This document shows, piece by piece, positions 37,292 to 46,114 of a stretch of 64,000 bases of DNA. A program made the position numbers and the translations under genes. The notes below the pieces were generated by a model that saw only the letters and a program-made list of their open reading frames with translations, searched no databases and was not told where the DNA came from. Every line of letters starts with the position of its first letter. The first letter of the stretch is position 1. The DNA comes from Lacrimispora saccharolytica (GTDB lineage Bacteria > Bacillota > Clostridia > Lachnospirales > Lachnospiraceae), in NCBI GenBank assembly GCA_021531795.1, contig JADYUL010000007.1, positions 39,314-103,313 on the forward strand. The letters run 5' to 3'.

Positions 37292-38368
37292 ATGATTAAC
37301 AAGAAAGAGCTTGAATTCTATAGAGGAAAAAGAGTCCTGGTCACAGGACACACTGGATTCAAGGGGAGCTATATGTGTAAGCTTCTGATAATGCTTGGAG
37401 CTGATGTTACCGGATATTCACTTGAGCCACCCACTGATCCTGCGTTATTCAATATCTTAAAGCTGTCTGAATCAATGAATTCAATTATTGGTGATATTAG
37501 GGATTTGTCAAAACTTCAATCGGTATTTAATGAGACCAAGCCGGAGATAGTGATTCATATGGCAGCACAGCCTATCGTCAGGGAATCCTATAATAATCCA
37601 GTATATACCTATGATGTTAATGTCATGGGCACAGTTAATGTACTTGAATGCGTGCGTAATACGCCATCAGTTAGGTCTGTTATCAATGTTACTACAGACA
37701 AAGTGTATCTTAACCGAGAATGGGAGTGGGGATACAGAGAGGATGAAGAACTTAAAGGATATGATCCTTATTCCAATTCCAAGTCTTGCTCTGAACTTGT
37801 AACATATTCATATGTTAATTCGTTCTTCAAAGACAGAGATATTGCGGTATCCACTTGCAGAGCTGGTAACGTCATTGGCGGAGGAGATTTTGCAGCAGAT
37901 AGGATAATACCGGATTGTTTCAGAGCTGTTGCAAAGGGCGAGGATATAGTTGTACGAAATCCATATTCCACCAGACCATATCAGCATGTGCTTGAGCCGG
38001 TGTATGTATACCTATTGATTGCCATGAGACAGTATTCTGATAAAAGTCTTGCAGGTAATTATAATGTTGGTCCGGATGAGGCAGATTGTTATACCACAGG
38101 AGAATTGGTCGATTTGTTCTGTAGAAAGTGGGAAGAAAAAAACGGCAAAAAGGTCAACTGGATAAATAAATATGATGGAGGTCCTCATGAGGCCAACTTC
38201 CTTAAGCTTGATTGCTCGAAACTTAAGAAAACGTTTGGGTGGAAACCTATGATGAATGTGGAGGAAGCTATGGATTCTATTGTCATGTGGTATGATTCAT
38301 ACATGCATGCTGTAGAAATAAATGAGGCGACAGAAAAAGAGATACACCTTGTAACGAAATGGGAATAA
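37292..38368 (+). CDS. rfbG: CDP-glucose 4,6-dehydratase
   Basis: This 358-residue extended SDR has the NAD site VLVTGHTGFKGSYMCKLL near residues 15-32, the catalytic Ser/Thr block NVTTDKVYLN near 132 and the YSNSK (YxxxK) motif near 158. The TGHTGFKGS signature and length are those of RfbG/DdhB. It converts CDP-glucose to CDP-4-keto-6-deoxyglucose, the substrate of RfbH. Gene order here is rfbH-rfbF-rfbG, translationally coupled. Confidence 0.95.
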   Translation: MINKKELEFYRGKRVLVTGHTGFKGSYMCKLLIMLGADVTGYSLEPPTDPALFNILKLSESMNSIIGDIRDLSKLQSVFNETKPEIVIHMAAQPIVRESYNNPVYTYDVNVMGTVNVLECVRNTPSVRSVINVTTDKVYLNREWEWGYREDEELKGYDPYSNSKSCSELVTYSYVNSFFKDRDIAVSTCRAGNVIGGGDFAADRIIPDCFRAVAKGEDIVVRNPYSTRPYQHVLEPVYVYLLIAMRQYSDKSLAGNYNVGPDEADCYTTGELVDLFCRKWEEKNGKKVNWINKYDGGPHEANFLKLDCSKLKKTFGWKPMMNVEEAMDSIVMWYDSYMHAVEINEATEKEIHLVTKWE

Positions 38369-38380
38369 GGGGTTGAAGAG

Positions 38381-40141
38381 ATGCAAAATGTTATTACATT
38401 TTTCGTTATTTTTAAGCAATTAATGTCCATACTTAATTGTAAGCAGAAAAGATGGGCAATATTTATTGCTATAATGGCTATTTTTAGCGCATTGCTTGAA
38501 ACAATGGGCGTCAGTGTTGTGATACCGTTTATTCTTGCAATGCTTCAACCGGAACAACTTAGGGATAATGAGTATATTGGTCAGCTGTTGGAATTATTTG
38601 GTGTTAATAGTGCTATCGGAATAATAACGATAACGGCTGTATTGATTATTTCAGTATATATTATTAAGAATTGCTTTATCTTATTATTCAATTATCTTCA
38701 AATAAACTTCCGCAATAAATTAGAAAGAGATTTGTCAAATTTGATGTTGCAGTCATATATATATAGGCCATATCAATATTTTCTCGAAGTAAATAGCGCA
38801 GAAATCATTCGGGGGATTACAGGAGATGTTTCTGGTGCGGCAACGACAGTAGATTGCTTCTGTGCGTTATTCAATGAAGGACTGACATGCATATTATTAG
38901 GAATATTGCTTGTTGTGATTAATCCTTTTATGGCGATTAGTTTGCTATTACTTGCGGTAGGAACTACACTTATTATGGTTCTTGGACTTAGAAAGAAGAT
39001 GGCGGAGTGCGGAGAACAGTGTAGGGAGGCTTTTTCAAAACGTTATCAACATGCTTATCAGGCTATAAATGGAATTAAAGAAATTCAGGTGATGAAGAGG
39101 CAGAAAAATTTTCTTAGGTATTTCGAAGAAGCCTCAGATGTAGCATGTAAATATAATACAAGATATTTGTGGATATCGAAATTGCCGAGTCGCGTAATAG
39201 AAACAATTTTTATCTCTGGATTAGTTTTTTTGGTTATTTTAAGCATGAGAGGCATAAATGATATAACAGTATTGGTTGCTCAGTTTGGAGCTGTAGCAGT
39301 TGCTGCTGTGAGAATTTTGCCTTCAATATCTAATATTGCTAATGCGTTGAATTCACTTGTATATCAAAGGCCGGCATTGGAAAGTGTTCATGATAATATC
39401 ACAAATCTGAAATGTTCTTACGATAGTTCTCTACAGCAGGAAATATTAGATTTGCCTTCTCAAGCCATATTTCGAGATAAAATTCAGATAAAAAATATAT
39501 CCTGGAAATACAGTGATGAACTTCCAAATGTGTTGGAGAATTTGGACATGGAAATTAGACCTGGAGAAGCAATCGGTCTAATTGGAGAGTCGGGAGCAGG
39601 TAAAACAACGTTAGCTGATATTTTACTTGGACTGTTTAAGCCTCAGGTTGGTGAAATATTGGTTGACGGAAGAAGTATATATGAGAATAGCACAAATTGG
39701 AATAAATTAGTCGGTTATGTGCCACAAAATGTTTTTCTAATTGATGATACAGTTCGTAATAATATTCTGTTTGGCGTGGATGAAGAGAATGTGAATGACG
39801 AACGTATATGGAAAGCTATAGAGAAAGCACAGTTAAAAGAGTTTGTAGAGAAACTTCCGAGGGGATTGGACACTGTATTAGGTGAACGAGGAATCAAAAT
39901 ATCAGGAGGGCAAAGACAGAGAATAGCTATTGCAAGAGCATTATTCTATAACCCTAAGATTATTGTTCTGGATGAGGCAACTTCTGCACTGGATAACGAG
40001 ACTGAGAACGCCGTTATGGAGTCAATAAACAATCTTCAGGGTGAAAAAACACTAATAATTGTAGCGCACAGGCTAACAACAATAGAAAAGTGTGATGAGG
40101 TGTATGAAATTCGCAATGGAAAAGCCATTAAATATGGTTAA
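38381..40141 (+). CDS. ABC transporter, fused permease-ATPase (PglK/MsbA-like flippase), copy 2
   Basis: This 586-residue protein has the same design as the transporter at 23116-24855: six membrane helices in the first 320 residues, then Walker A GESGAGKTT near residue 405, signature ISGGQRQR near 506, Walker B IIVLDEATSALD near 527 and the switch His in VAHRLTT. It probably flips a lipid-linked oligosaccharide as a homodimer. Its place at the end of the dideoxysugar operon suggests it handles the glycan containing that sugar. The first 15 or so residues have an unusual second ATG (about residue 14), so the true start could be slightly later. Confidence 0.9.
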   Translation: MQNVITFFVIFKQLMSILNCKQKRWAIFIAIMAIFSALLETMGVSVVIPFILAMLQPEQLRDNEYIGQLLELFGVNSAIGIITITAVLIISVYIIKNCFILLFNYLQINFRNKLERDLSNLMLQSYIYRPYQYFLEVNSAEIIRGITGDVSGAATTVDCFCALFNEGLTCILLGILLVVINPFMAISLLLLAVGTTLIMVLGLRKKMAECGEQCREAFSKRYQHAYQAINGIKEIQVMKRQKNFLRYFEEASDVACKYNTRYLWISKLPSRVIETIFISGLVFLVILSMRGINDITVLVAQFGAVAVAAVRILPSISNIANALNSLVYQRPALESVHDNITNLKCSYDSSLQQEILDLPSQAIFRDKIQIKNISWKYSDELPNVLENLDMEIRPGEAIGLIGESGAGKTTLADILLGLFKPQVGEILVDGRSIYENSTNWNKLVGYVPQNVFLIDDTVRNNILFGVDEENVNDERIWKAIEKAQLKEFVEKLPRGLDTVLGERGIKISGGQRQRIAIARALFYNPKIIVLDEATSALDNETENAVMESINNLQGEKTLIIVAHRLTTIEKCDEVYEIRNGKAIKYG

Positions 40142-40423
40142 ATAAAGAATGTGATTTTGATGTGGAAAGTGCCACCGAATTGATTTAATTCATAGAAAAT
40201 TGTAGTAATGTATTCGTCTTGATGTAGATGCGATAAATGATTGAGTGAATGCTTCGCGTGAGCACTGTACGGAGGTATATGATTTTGATAATTAATAGTA
40301 AACCCATAGGAAACTATCAAATATGAGTTTCTAGGTGAAAATCCGACAATAGGATAAGATATTCTCACTCTTGGAAATGATGGTCTTTTGTTAGGAAGAA
40401 TTCGTTATAGGTAAATTGCTTAA
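40142..40423 (+). other. Intergenic stretch without a recognisable gene
   Basis: These 282 bases separate the ABC transporter from a block of more AT-rich genes. The only open frame is on the - strand (about 76 codons) and does not resemble a known family. Nothing here resembled a terminator with a T-run, and no clear promoter boxes were found. It marks the left junction of the AT-rich accessory part. Confidence 0.4.
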
Positions 40424-41470
40424 ATGGAAAAGATGGTTTTTTGCACATTATTTGATAGTGTATATCTAGATAAAGGATTAGTTTTGTTCAACTCGTTGTG
40501 TAATGTATGCGATGATTTTGTAATATATGTATTCGCCTTTGATGATGATTGTTTTGATATATTATCTTGCATTTCTGATAATCGATTGGTCGCTATTAGT
40601 TTAAATGATTTTGAGGGACCTGAGTTGTTAGCCGTCAAAGAGAATAGAACGGAAAGAGAGTATTTGTGGACGTGTTCTAGTATGTCGATAAAATATGTTT
40701 TGGACCATTATAATGAGAATTACTGTGTATACATTGATGCAGATATGTATTTTTACCAGAATCCAAGAATTCTTATCCAAGAGATAGAGCTCTGCAATGC
40801 GGATATTGGAATAATGAGGCATGGTTTTTCAAATATAAAAGAGTATAAGAGATATCTCGATAATTCAGGAGAATTCTGTGTAGAATTTAATTATTTCAAA
40901 AATTCAAAGAATGGAAGAGTTGCTCTTGAATGGTGGTGTAATAAGTGCTTAGAATACTGTTCGGAAATCGTTGATGGAAACTTTTTTGGAGACCAAAAGT
41001 ATCTAGAAGAACTAGTTAAAAACTTTGAGGGTGTACATGTTTTTGAAAATCGTGGAGGTGGTGTAGCACCATGGAATATGGGGCAATTTAACTACAATGT
41101 TGCGGAAAATTCAATTGTGGAGAAGAAAACGCATAGAGTATATCCGCTTGTTTTCTTTCATTTTCAGCAAATTAGATATATTTCTAAAGAAGAAGCAAAT
41201 ATAAACCTAAATATGTATCCATATAGAGTCAAAGAAAGATTCCGGAATGAATTATACATTAGATATTTGAGGGAAATCAATACAATACGAGATTGGCTCA
41301 TACAAAATTATGATTTGAATTTATGGGATGAAACTGATTATGTTGATAGGGATAGTTTTGCTTGTTTTCTGCTGAATTTAATTAAGTATGAAAGAGACGT
41401 TATTATTGCATTGAGACAAATAACGAGATGGATATTTCGAAAAAAATTAGATTACGTGAGTTGGAAATAG
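40424..41470 (+). CDS. Probable glycosyltransferase with DxD motif (GT-A like)
   Basis: This 348-residue protein begins MEKMVFCTLFDSVYLDKGLV, a pattern of GT8-like and related GT-A enzymes that scan with FNSL(C) early. The sugar-nucleotide site is CVYIDADMYFYQNP near residues 98-111, with DADMYF as the DxD. Further conserved stretches are WWCNKCLEYC near 167 and GDQKYLEELVKNF near 188. I place it in the broad GT8-like group but cannot name a donor. ATG 40424 and ATG 40433 are both possible; neither has a strong ribosome site. It starts the AT-rich accessory block. Confidence 0.75.
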   Translation: MEKMVFCTLFDSVYLDKGLVLFNSLCNVCDDFVIYVFAFDDDCFDILSCISDNRLVAISLNDFEGPELLAVKENRTEREYLWTCSSMSIKYVLDHYNENYCVYIDADMYFYQNPRILIQEIELCNADIGIMRHGFSNIKEYKRYLDNSGEFCVEFNYFKNSKNGRVALEWWCNKCLEYCSEIVDGNFFGDQKYLEELVKNFEGVHVFENRGGGVAPWNMGQFNYNVAENSIVEKKTHRVYPLVFFHFQQIRYISKEEANINLNMYPYRVKERFRNELYIRYLREINTIRDWLIQNYDLNLWDETDYVDRDSFACFLLNLIKYERDVIIALRQITRWIFRKKLDYVSWK

Positions 41471-41492
41471 AAACAATAATAGGTAGGGAAAG

Positions 41493-42332
41493 ATGATTGT
41501 TGATAGATATATAAAATACAGAGATACAAAATGGGCATTATCAAATTTACAGAACATTCTTTATTATGAGGGAGATTTCGAGAATTGGGAAGAAGCGAGT
41601 AGTGTTGCAGCACAATATGGAGAAGCTTATGAACAAGAATCCATCTTAGAACAGGTTGGAGAAGCAACAGCTAAGGTAAGAAATGGTGATGCTGCCTATG
41701 AGCAAGATGGTGTTTTGTTTGATAAGTTGTCTGTCGACTATCAGTTGATTTCGGCATTTTTGTATATATATTCTCAAACTCAGAGATTGAAAGTAATTGA
41801 TTATGGTGGGGCGTTGGGAAGTATTTTCTTTCGATATAGGAAGTTATGGGATAAAATCGAGACTGATTGGAGTATTATTGAACAACCACATTTTGTCGAG
41901 TATGGAAGAAAAAAAGTTCCAGAGATTAAGTTTTATTATGGGATTGAGGAATATGATGGAGTGGCAGATGTATTATTACTGGCAAGCATATTGATGTATA
42001 TTGATGATGTGTATGTATTCTTTTCATCACTTTTGAAAAAGAGAATAAGGTATATTATTGTCGATAGAACAGCTTTTTCACCAGATGATCAGGACATAAT
42101 TACTTTACAGTATGTTCCAGAACAAATATACAAAGCGGTATATCCTGCACATCTTATTTCCAATACACGTTTTAAGAAATTAGTAACTGATTCTGGATAT
42201 ACAATAATATCAGAGTGGGATCATACACAGGGTGGGATTACGTTGAAGAAAGATAGGAAATTTGTTGATACCCTTGAAAAGGGATACTTGCTTGAGTATG
42301 TTGAAAAAATAGACTCCCTGGTGGCAGAATGA
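41493..42332 (+). CDS. TIGR04325-type methyltransferase
   Basis: This 279-residue protein resembles the TIGR04325 (LIC12133) class of putative methyltransferases found in glycan loci. It has a weak SAM-type glycine motif, VIDYGGALGSIFFRYR near residue 103, an acidic strand with IEQPHFVEYGRKK near 128, and DVLLLASILMYIDD near 155. The ribosome site AGGTAGGGAAAG is 4-10 bases upstream of ATG 41493. Target unknown; a sugar hydroxyl or a terminal residue is likely. It is followed after 72 bases by a sugar ketoisomerase. Confidence 0.75.
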   Translation: MIVDRYIKYRDTKWALSNLQNILYYEGDFENWEEASSVAAQYGEAYEQESILEQVGEATAKVRNGDAAYEQDGVLFDKLSVDYQLISAFLYIYSQTQRLKVIDYGGALGSIFFRYRKLWDKIETDWSIIEQPHFVEYGRKKVPEIKFYYGIEEYDGVADVLLLASILMYIDDVYVFFSSLLKKRIRYIIVDRTAFSPDDQDIITLQYVPEQIYKAVYPAHLISNTRFKKLVTDSGYTIISEWDHTQGGITLKKDRKFVDTLEKGYLLEYVEKIDSLVAE

Positions 42333-42404
42333 TATTAACAATAATCAAAATAGAAAGGAACATGTGAATATAGGACACTCTTTATTATACATGTAAGGAA
42401 TGGT

Positions 42405-42845
42405 ATGAATGTACTGAGTATGGTGAGGACGCTTGAGTTCATAGATAAAGGTGATGATAGAGGGCATCTAATTGTGGTTGAAGGGAAGAAAGATATTCCA
42501 TTTGATATTAAAAGAATTTTTTACATTTTTGGATCAGATAGTGACGTCATTCGTGGACAACATGCAAACAGAGAGAGTGAATTTGTATTAATAAATGTGT
42601 CTGGAAAAAGCAAGGTTCGAATAAAGGATGGTAAAGGTAATGAAATCATTTATGCTTTGAACAGGCCACATACTGGTATATATTTACCTAAGATGATATG
42701 GAAGGAAATGTATGATTTTAGTGAGGATTCTGTCCTATTATGTTTGACGAATACTGAATATAATCCTCAAGAGTATATTCGGGATTATTCGGAATATTTG
42801 AGTATAATTAATATGAATAATAAAGAATGTAGTGCAATTTTATAA
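42405..42845 (+). CDS. fdtA: WxcM/FdtA-like sugar 3,4-ketoisomerase (cupin)
   Basis: This 146-residue single-domain cupin is of the FdtA/QdtA size. It has the N-terminal DKGDDRGHLIVVEG, KRIFYIFGS near residue 42, the active-site block VIRGQHANRESEFVLI near 52 and a conserved IYLPKMIWKEM near 97. The family converts dTDP-4-keto-6-deoxyglucose to the 3-keto isomer before transamination. In well-studied FdtA proteins the block reads H-A-H. Here the second His is Asn (HAN), a variation I have also seen in gut Firmicute relatives, so activity is likely but unproven. It stands 70 bases before an FdtB-like aminotransferase. Confidence 0.82.
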   Translation: MNVLSMVRTLEFIDKGDDRGHLIVVEGKKDIPFDIKRIFYIFGSDSDVIRGQHANRESEFVLINVSGKSKVRIKDGKGNEIIYALNRPHTGIYLPKMIWKEMYDFSEDSVLLCLTNTEYNPQEYIRDYSEYLSIINMNNKECSAIL

Positions 42846-42915
42846 CGTTTGAATAATAGGTTTGCAATAATAATGTGATTACAGTAATAAAGGGCAAGAA
42901 AAGGATTAAATCGCT

Positions 42916-44010
42916 ATGAAAGTAATAGCTCCAAACCGAGTAGACAGAGAGTTTTATAGATATCAGAAAGAATATGAGATGAAAACCTTACAAGTATTAC
43001 GTTCTGGTTGTTACGTGTTGGGGAAAGAAGTGTTTTCTTTTGAAGAAGAGTTTGCAAACTATATCGGAAGTAAGTATTGCGTAGGATTGGCAAGCGGATT
43101 AGACGCACTATGGATTGCATTTCGTATACTTGGAATTGGAGAGGGAGACGAGGTTATTGTACAGGGAAATACTTATATTGCAAGTGTTATGGGGATAACA
43201 ATAAATGGGGCAACTCCTGTGTTTGTCGAGCCAGATGAATTCTATAATATAGATTCTGCGAAAATCGAGGAGAAAATTACAGATAAGACTAAAGCGATAT
43301 TAGTTGTTCACTTGTATGGGCAGGCATCCGATATGAAAAAAATAATGGGCATTGCAAAAAAACACAATCTTAGAGTGGTGGAAGATTGTGCGCAGTCACA
43401 TGGGGCCTCTTGTTATGGAAATAAAACAGGAACATGGGGAGATATTGGGTGTTTTTCTTTTTACCCAACAAAGAACCTTGGAGCATATGGGGATGCTGGC
43501 GCAATAGTAACTAATGATGAATCCATTGCAAGAGATGTTCGAGTGTTTCGTAATTATGGTAGTGAGGAAAGGTATCATAACAAGGTAGTCGGAGCGAACT
43601 CACGCTTGGATGAGATTCAGGCGGGGTTATTAAGAGTTAAGCTCTCTCACATAGATTTAATTAATAATGAGAGAACTTTACTCGCACAAAAATATTTATG
43701 CAAACTAAAAAATCCGAGAATTATTTTGCCAATAGTTCGAAAAAACGTGGATAGTGTTTGGCATCAGTTTGTGATTAGATGTAAAGACAGAGCAGAATTA
43801 ATTAGGTATTTAGATAAAAAAAAGATTGGGACAATAATTCATTATCCAATTCCTCCACACTTATCAGAAGCATATCGTTATTTATGCGTTTCAAAAGGGA
43901 CATTACCAATTACTGAGCAATATGCCAATGAAGTACTTTCGCTTCCAATGTATTCTGGCATGACAGACGAAGAACAAGGATATGTCATTGATATGATAAA
44001 TGAATTTTGA
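42916..44010 (+). CDS. fdtB: DegT/DnrJ/EryC1 aminotransferase (FdtB/QdtB-like)
   Basis: This 364-residue PLP aminotransferase is complete. The Schiff-base Lys lies in [20 protein letters not shown] near residue 185, and EDCAQSHGA (binding the PLP ring) near 158. [14 protein letters not shown] near 56 and [17 protein letters not shown] near 228 are family blocks. Paired with FdtA it would make dTDP-Fuc3N or dTDP-Qui3N. The rmlA and rmlB genes for its precursor are not in the window and are probably elsewhere. It lies just before the decayed insertion sequence region. Confidence 0.9.
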   Translation: MKVIAPNRVDREFYRYQKEYEMKTLQVLRSGCYVLGKEVFSFEEEFANYIGSKYCVGLASGLDALWIAFRILGIGEGDEVIVQGNTYIASVMGITINGATPVFVEPDEFYNIDSAKIEEKITDKTKAILVVHLYGQASDMKKIMGIAKKHNLRVVEDCAQSHGASCYGNKTGTWGDIGCFSFYPTKNLGAYGDAGAIVTNDESIARDVRVFRNYGSEERYHNKVVGANSRLDEIQAGLLRVKLSHIDLINNERTLLAQKYLCKLKNPRIILPIVRKNVDSVWHQFVIRCKDRAELIRYLDKKKIGTIIHYPIPPHLSEAYRYLCVSKGTLPITEQYANEVLSLPMYSGMTDEEQGYVIDMINEF

Positions 44011-44327
44011 TTATTCTCGAAAAATGGATACGATTACCTGATAGATAAAACGCTTGCTGTTTATATATAATTGGAAGAAGTAGCACCTGATGAAATCATA
44101 AAGTCCGGAGCAACTCTATTGCTTAATGTGTGTGGCGTATGGAAAGAAGCAAAATTTATAGTTTGCGCTCCCATGAAATTTTACCAAGGTTCTGGAATAA
44201 AACATTAGCTATTATATTCGCAAGTTCTAGAAATTAATGGCTTTGTGAATACCAAATATTGTATCAAAAGCATCGGTTTAGCTTGATATCTCGATAATTT
44301 CTTGGTATTCCACTAAGGAGGTGCATT
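44011..44327 (+). other. Gene-free stretch left of the IS remnant
   Basis: About 317 bases between the aminotransferase and the transposase start. A short open run near 44091-44209 (about 40 codons, containing IIKSGATLLLNVCGVW) looks like a piece of a decayed gene, but I cannot identify it. The AAGGAGG at 44315-44321 is the ribosome site of the transposase at 44328. Confidence 0.4.
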
Positions 44328-45515
44328 ATGGGAATCAAGATAAATGAGCCCTGTATCTCTGATATAACCCGTACTCAGAATGGTTACGCATACATTGCTC
44401 ATCCATTCTGGAATACTGAAAAGCAACAGACTGATCATAAACTTGGGTACATTGGATAGTATGACGGAAAAGATTTCAACCATAACAAAACTTTCATCGT
44501 CTAATAGCTGAATACGAAGATAGCCATACATCCTTAAAGACTGTGCCTGTGCCAACGGACATCTGTCTGCGCCAACTTTACGTTGCTACGTATCTGCTTG
44601 ACAGAATAGCTGAAAAGACTGGTATTGCTGCTGCTCTTGGTCAATGTTATGGCTCATTGGTATCACTGATCCTCTCCATAGCTTATTACCTCGTTATTGA
44701 GGAGACCTCCAATTATTCCATTTCACCAGAGGGGCAGGCAACCATAGGTATCCTTATGGCAAGGATATTCTCTCTCGCAGATAAATCTTGCCCTGCTGTA
44801 TGGAAAAGAATCAATGCTCACTGTTTACTACAGGAAACTTGCTGTTAACATCACTGATGTTAAGACAATAGAGAACCTTGTTAAGGATGTTGATTTCCTT
44901 AAACTTGGGAAACTCAAGCTTGTTATAGATAGCGGCTTCTACAGTGAGAAAAACATAAATGATTTGATGAAACATCATCATAAGTTTCTCATCAAAGCCA
45001 GGCTCTTGCATAACTTTGTAAGCAATCAACTAAACAAAATCTGTGATGATTTTGTTACTCGATTTAACAATAATTTTGAGCTAAAGTTCTATGTCATGTC
45101 TTTCACAGAAAAATTGGAATACACTGAGGAAAACCGCGTTCAGATGAAATCATTACTGACAAGCGCTGTACATATAGGTTGAAGGGTCTTATTTAGAAGT
45201 CATTTGGCAACCTCAAAGAGCGTCTTTCCGTGTGCAAGATGTTTGTTGCATCTGAAGAAAACTTTGAAGGCAAACTATTTGTGTAGTTCATAGTACAGCA
45301 ACTGATGTCATATATCAAAAAAAGATGGATGTTAATGCCCTACTCAGTAATTACACCATGCAGTCACTACTTGATGAGTTGGATGTTATTGAATACTATC
45401 AGCAGCTAGGAAAGACACATCATCTACCTGAGATAACAATTAACAACGTGAGCTCTATGATCTTATAGAAATTCCTGACCAACATAATCCTTGGTATAAA
45501 ATGACGGAACTTTAG
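44328..45515 (+). pseudogene. Decayed IS1634-like (DDE) transposase, near full length
   Basis: The frame starts at ATG 44328 behind an AAGGAGG site and reads MGIKINEPCISDITRTQNG before stopping at 44457. Later pieces of the same protein occur at 44543-44848, 44814-45182 (KFLIKARLL, YTEENRVQ) and 45190-45470 (SFGNLKERLSVCKMF, NYTMQSLLDELDVIEYYQQL). The reading frame is broken by stops and shifts throughout, so the gene is dead. The 3' part matches a second fragment at 51368-51646 at high identity, including the likely terminal repeat (about 45495-45515, ...TGACGGAACTTTAGG). I assign the family from the C-terminal KERL...EGKLFV...LDEL pattern of IS1634/IS4-group transposases. Confidence 0.75.
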
Positions 45516-45519
45516 GATT

Positions 45520-45833
45520 CGTGATTTCCATACAACGGACAGGTGATGGATTTCACTCCGGATTATTCACGCATATGACAAGTTTTGATGTGGTTCAATA
45601 CACACTTGGTAAAGTTCGGCAACAAGGTATTGAACAAGGTTTTCACAGTAGTGTGTCGTTGACGAGACCAGTGATGATGTTGTTCTTATCTAATGATTCG
45701 AGCTTGGAAATCAGCAGTTGGAAGCCATCAGCGTCGTTTGTGAATTGGAACGGTAGGGGAATTATTCTGCCATCGGAAGAAATCGCAACGACGAGAAGTG
45801 TTTACATTTGGCAATATCAATGCCTACAAATTT
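45520..45833 (-). pseudogene. IS110-family transposase N-terminal remnant
   Basis: Reading the - strand from 45833, three frames in turn give KFVGIDIAKCKHF, then VVAISSDGRIIPLPFQF and TNDADGFQLLISKLESLDK, then ENLVQYLVAELYQVC. These are consecutive blocks of the DEDD N-terminal domain of IS110 transposases, with the Asp in GIDIAK. At least two frameshifts and stops break it, and the C-terminal part is gone, so it is a scar. It abuts the right end of the IS1634-like remnant, so one element may have inserted beside or into the other. The opposite-strand frame at 45521-45919 is a shadow of this fragment. From 45834 to 46114 I see nothing further. Confidence 0.78.
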
Positions 45834-46114
45834 TATTTAGGTTGAACTTCCCTTTCATACAGTCGGATACCATGATGTCCATCATCGATTATCATTGTAG
45901 ACTTGATGGAGATAAGTAATCTGAGTGAAAGCACTTTGGCAACATCTAATTGATAAACAATTCTGAGAAAGGTTGCGGCAATACACCAAAGTCGAGTAGT
46001 CAAGCTAAAGGAAAAACATAAATCCATAGTATCTGAATTGTATATAACATGTTTATAGAAAAATGAAAGGATAGTATGATTACTAGCTTCTAATTAATCA
46101 TACAAAGACCAGCT

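Noticed and set aside
40138..40368. 76-codon - strand frame between two blocks
   Set aside because: No ribosome site and no family resemblance; probably chance in a gap.
40142..40423. Group II intron-like end (GTGAGCACTGTACGG near 40258)
   Set aside because: It superficially recalls domain V sequence but does not fold into the conserved hairpin and no intron protein is near.
45521..45919. 132-codon open frame on the + strand
   Set aside because: It is the antisense shadow of an IS110 transposase fragment; the - strand gives consecutive family blocks while the + strand gives no family pattern and no ribosome site.
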